A stretch of 64,000 bases of DNA from positions 10,094 through 74,093 of the forward strand of contig JAEZKF010000027.1 of assembly GCA_023415575.1 (NCBI GenBank). Direction: 5' to 3'. A model generated the notes under the pieces. It saw only the letters and a list, made by a program, of their open reading frames with translations. It was not told the origin of the DNA and did not search any database. The DNA comes from Bacillota bacterium. GTDB taxonomy: Bacteria; Bacillota; Clostridia; Oscillospirales; Ruminococcaceae. Both the position numbers and the translations under genes were made by a program. Below are positions 62,370 through 64,000 of the stretch, piece by piece; within the stretch, counting starts at the first letter, position 1; each line of letters begins with the position of its first letter.

Positions 62370-63488
62370 CTAGCGAAAAGAGCGGTACATCTTGTACAGC
62401 ATATCGTCGGTGATGTCCACCGGCGCGTTCAGCATATTGGGGTGTCTGCTCTCCTTCACCAACAGGTCGATGTCGCTGTCGGTCAGGTTGAGATCCTTTA
62501 AGTCGGTGCGAAGGCCCGTATTCTTCTTGATTTCATAGATACGGTCGCACAGGTCATCGGTATCCTTAAACCCAACCTCACGCGCAAGAGCATCCAGTCT
62601 TCCGCCCTCGGCGTCCTTGCACAGACGGGTGAAGTAGTCAAGCGTCAGTGCGCAGGCCTCGCCATGCGGGATGTGATAACGGTTTGTGAGAACGAAGGAG
62701 CACGCATGCGAGGCACCCGTCTTGGGCAGGTTGAAGCTCAGGCCCGCAATCAGCGAGGCCTCGGCCATCTTCTCTTTTGCCTCTTTGTCAATCTCCTTGG
62801 AGCAAGCGCGCTCAAGATATGTAAACACCAGCTTGATTGCATGCGCGGCAAAAATGTCGCAGATGGGCTGATGGTTGCGGCTGTAAAAGCCTTCTATCGC
62901 GTGCGCCAATACATCCAGTCCGGTTGCAGCAGCTACCTTTGGCGGTACGCTGTAGGTGAGCACCGGATCGACTACCGCATACTTTGGGTAGAACGCATCA
63001 CTGACAATCGGCGCCTTAATGCCTTTTTCTTCATTGGTTACTACGCTTACCGCCGTTACCTCGCTGCCGGTGCCCGCGGTAGAGGGCAGCGCGAACAGGG
63101 GCAGTCCTCCCATGGGGACCGGTACGCCGGTGGCGTGGTATTTTGTGATGGAATCACTCGTATGTGCAATAGCCGCCGCGGCCTTAGCACAGTCGATGCA
63201 GCTTCCGCCGCCTACCGCAACAACGTAATCCGCCTTGGTGTTTCGCACAAGCTGTGCAAAATCATCGATGTTTTTTACGGTCGGGTTGGGCTGGAAATCA
63301 CTGAACACCTCGGTGATCTGCCCGCCAGAGAGCGCAAGCAGTTCGGCTGCTACGCCGTTGTCCGCCAAAAAGCGATCACAGATGAGGACGCCTTTTTTGC
63401 AGCCTAACTTTTGCGCTATCTCAAATACCTTTTTGCGGCTGTCGTTACCGAATACAATTTTGACCGGCTGCTGATATTCCCAGTACAT
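62370..63488 (-). CDS. Iron-containing alcohol dehydrogenase
   Basis: 372 residues. The nucleotide site 'VVAVGGGSCIDCAKAAAAIA' (90-109), 'LPSTAGTGSEVTAVSVV', and the four metal ligands D192, H196 (GLDVLAHAIEG), H261 (GASHACSF) and H275 (YHIPHGEACA) are all present, so the enzyme should be active. It reduces an aldehyde or oxidises an alcohol with NAD(P)H. In this cluster it could reduce the aldehyde released by the transaldolase or transketolase. GGAGG precedes the ATG. Confidence 0.93.
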   Translation of the reverse strand: MYWEYQQPVKIVFGNDSRKKVFEIAQKLGCKKGVLICDRFLADNGVAAELLALSGGQITEVFSDFQPNPTVKNIDDFAQLVRNTKADYVVAVGGGSCIDCAKAAAAIAHTSDSITKYHATGVPVPMGGLPLFALPSTAGTGSEVTAVSVVTNEEKGIKAPIVSDAFYPKYAVVDPVLTYSVPPKVAAATGLDVLAHAIEGFYSRNHQPICDIFAAHAIKLVFTYLERACSKEIDKEAKEKMAEASLIAGLSFNLPKTGASHACSFVLTNRYHIPHGEACALTLDYFTRLCKDAEGGRLDALAREVGFKDTDDLCDRIYEIKKNTGLRTDLKDLNLTDSDIDLLVKESRHPNMLNAPVDITDDMLYKMYRSFR

Positions 63489-63579
63489 AACAACACAACC
63501 TCCATCGCCGCTAAGCGGCTTTGCTATTTTGGGCGCACTTTAACAAGGCAAGCCCGAAAATGCCTTTTTAGGACTTGCT

Positions 63580-64000
63580 TTACGCCGTCTTCTTTTCTAC
63601 CCTGCCATGCTTTATGATTACGACTGCTGCCGTCGCCAGCACGATAACGGTGCCCACACACTCTGCCAAATCGGGCAGGGTGCGGGTAGTAACCGTTTCA
63701 AATACCAGCGTAAACACCGGTACCAGCAGCAGGATGGTCTTAACAATCCACACCGGGTGCTTTCCGAGCGCACGGTAGTAAAGGATATAGATTCCCACCT
63801 GACCGAGGCCGCCCAGTATGACGATGTATAGGAGCGGGGTATGGCTGTAGGCCGCACCCACCTGATTAAACTGACCGAACAACGCTGTTGCTATCAAAAA
63901 CAGCAGGGTGGCAACCGCGTTGTTGTAATAGGCAATCACACTGTTGATGCCCGCCTTGTCCTCGCTGCCCGTCCTTTTTGCCTCCATGCGCTGTATCTTT
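63580..64000 (-). CDS. EamA/DMT family transporter (5' end outside window)
   Basis: The last ~140 residues are present and the frame is open at the right edge, so the start is not seen. Four to five hydrophobic helices, 'YYNNAVATLLFLIATALF', 'PLLYIVILGGLGQVGIYILYYRALGKHPVWIVKTILLLVPVFT' in part, and a basic C-terminus match the second half of a 10-helix drug/metabolite transporter. In this cluster it may take up the substrate or export an end product. It lies 91 bases before the alcohol dehydrogenase. Confidence 0.8.
   Translation of the reverse strand, partial: KIQRMEAKRTGSEDKAGINSVIAYYNNAVATLLFLIATALFGQFNQVGAAYSHTPLLYIVILGGLGQVGIYILYYRALGKHPVWIVKTILLLVPVFTLVFETVTTRTLPDLAECVGTVIVLATAAVVIIKHGRVEKKTA

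Overview
The window looks like the chromosome of a Gram-positive Firmicute of the class Clostridia, most likely a gut-type Oscillospiraceae/Ruminococcaceae-like anaerobe (inference; no 16S rRNA is present). The reasons are a V/A-type ATPase operon, a tryptophan T-box leader, purine-rich Shine-Dalgarno sites before nearly every gene, several TTG starts, sigma-A promoters of TTGACA/TATAAT type, many hairpin-plus-U-run terminators, lipoproteins, an ECF vitamin-transporter S component, a pyruvate kinase with the extra PEP-utilizing tail, and no outer-membrane genes. Base composition is moderately GC-rich with AT-rich promoter islands. No tRNA, rRNA, CRISPR array, phage or insertion sequence was recognised.

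Layout. 1-7.8 kb (minus): V-type ATPase genes H-I-K-E-C-F-A-B, cut off inside B at the left edge. 8.0-11.0 kb: a DegV lipid-binding protein and the translational GTPase TypA. 11.3-12.5 kb (plus): ribosomal proteins L13 and S9. 12.6-18.4 kb (plus): a five-gene ABC importer with a DUF3798-like lipoprotein, a double ATPase, two permeases and a small membrane protein of unknown role. 18.5-26.8 kb: Nudix hydrolase, alpha/beta hydrolase, a decayed lipoprotein gene, dihydroorotase, a zinc-ribbon membrane protein, a MerR regulator with its operator, a T-box-controlled TrpB-like synthase, and a CPBP protease. 26.9-36.3 kb (minus): a small membrane protein, a chemoreceptor coupled to an FMN-binding lipoprotein, a pair of 138-bp MITE-like repeats in the 3' region of a GNAT gene, a hydrolase, YbaK, a Ser/Lys-repeat protein and proBA. 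36.6-43.6 kb (minus): a CsbB/YfhO-like glycosylation pair, a TM2 protein, pyruvate kinase and DedA. 44-47.4 kb (plus): RpiB, a sigma factor with its probable anti-sigma partner, and two exported proteins. 47.8-52.1 kb (minus): a four-gene set matching the Wbp route to a UDP-diacetamido-uronic acid. 52.4-53.8 kb: a HEPN/MNT pair and an ECF S component. 54.0-57.0 kb (plus): a three-gene ABC-2 exporter behind a long leader with a small ORF and a terminator. 57.2-64 kb (minus): a sugar cluster with an EamA transporter (cut by the right edge), an iron alcohol dehydrogenase, a split transketolase, two transaldolases and a FucI/AraA-like isomerase.

The two regions most likely to hold undescribed biology are the ABC-2 exporter leader at 54.0-54.4 kb, which is built like an attenuator, and the sugar cluster at 57-64 kb. 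The short transaldolase of that cluster resembles sulfofructose transaldolases, so sulfosugar breakdown is a specific, testable idea. All family names come from reading the translated sequence and memory of the families; no database search was possible.
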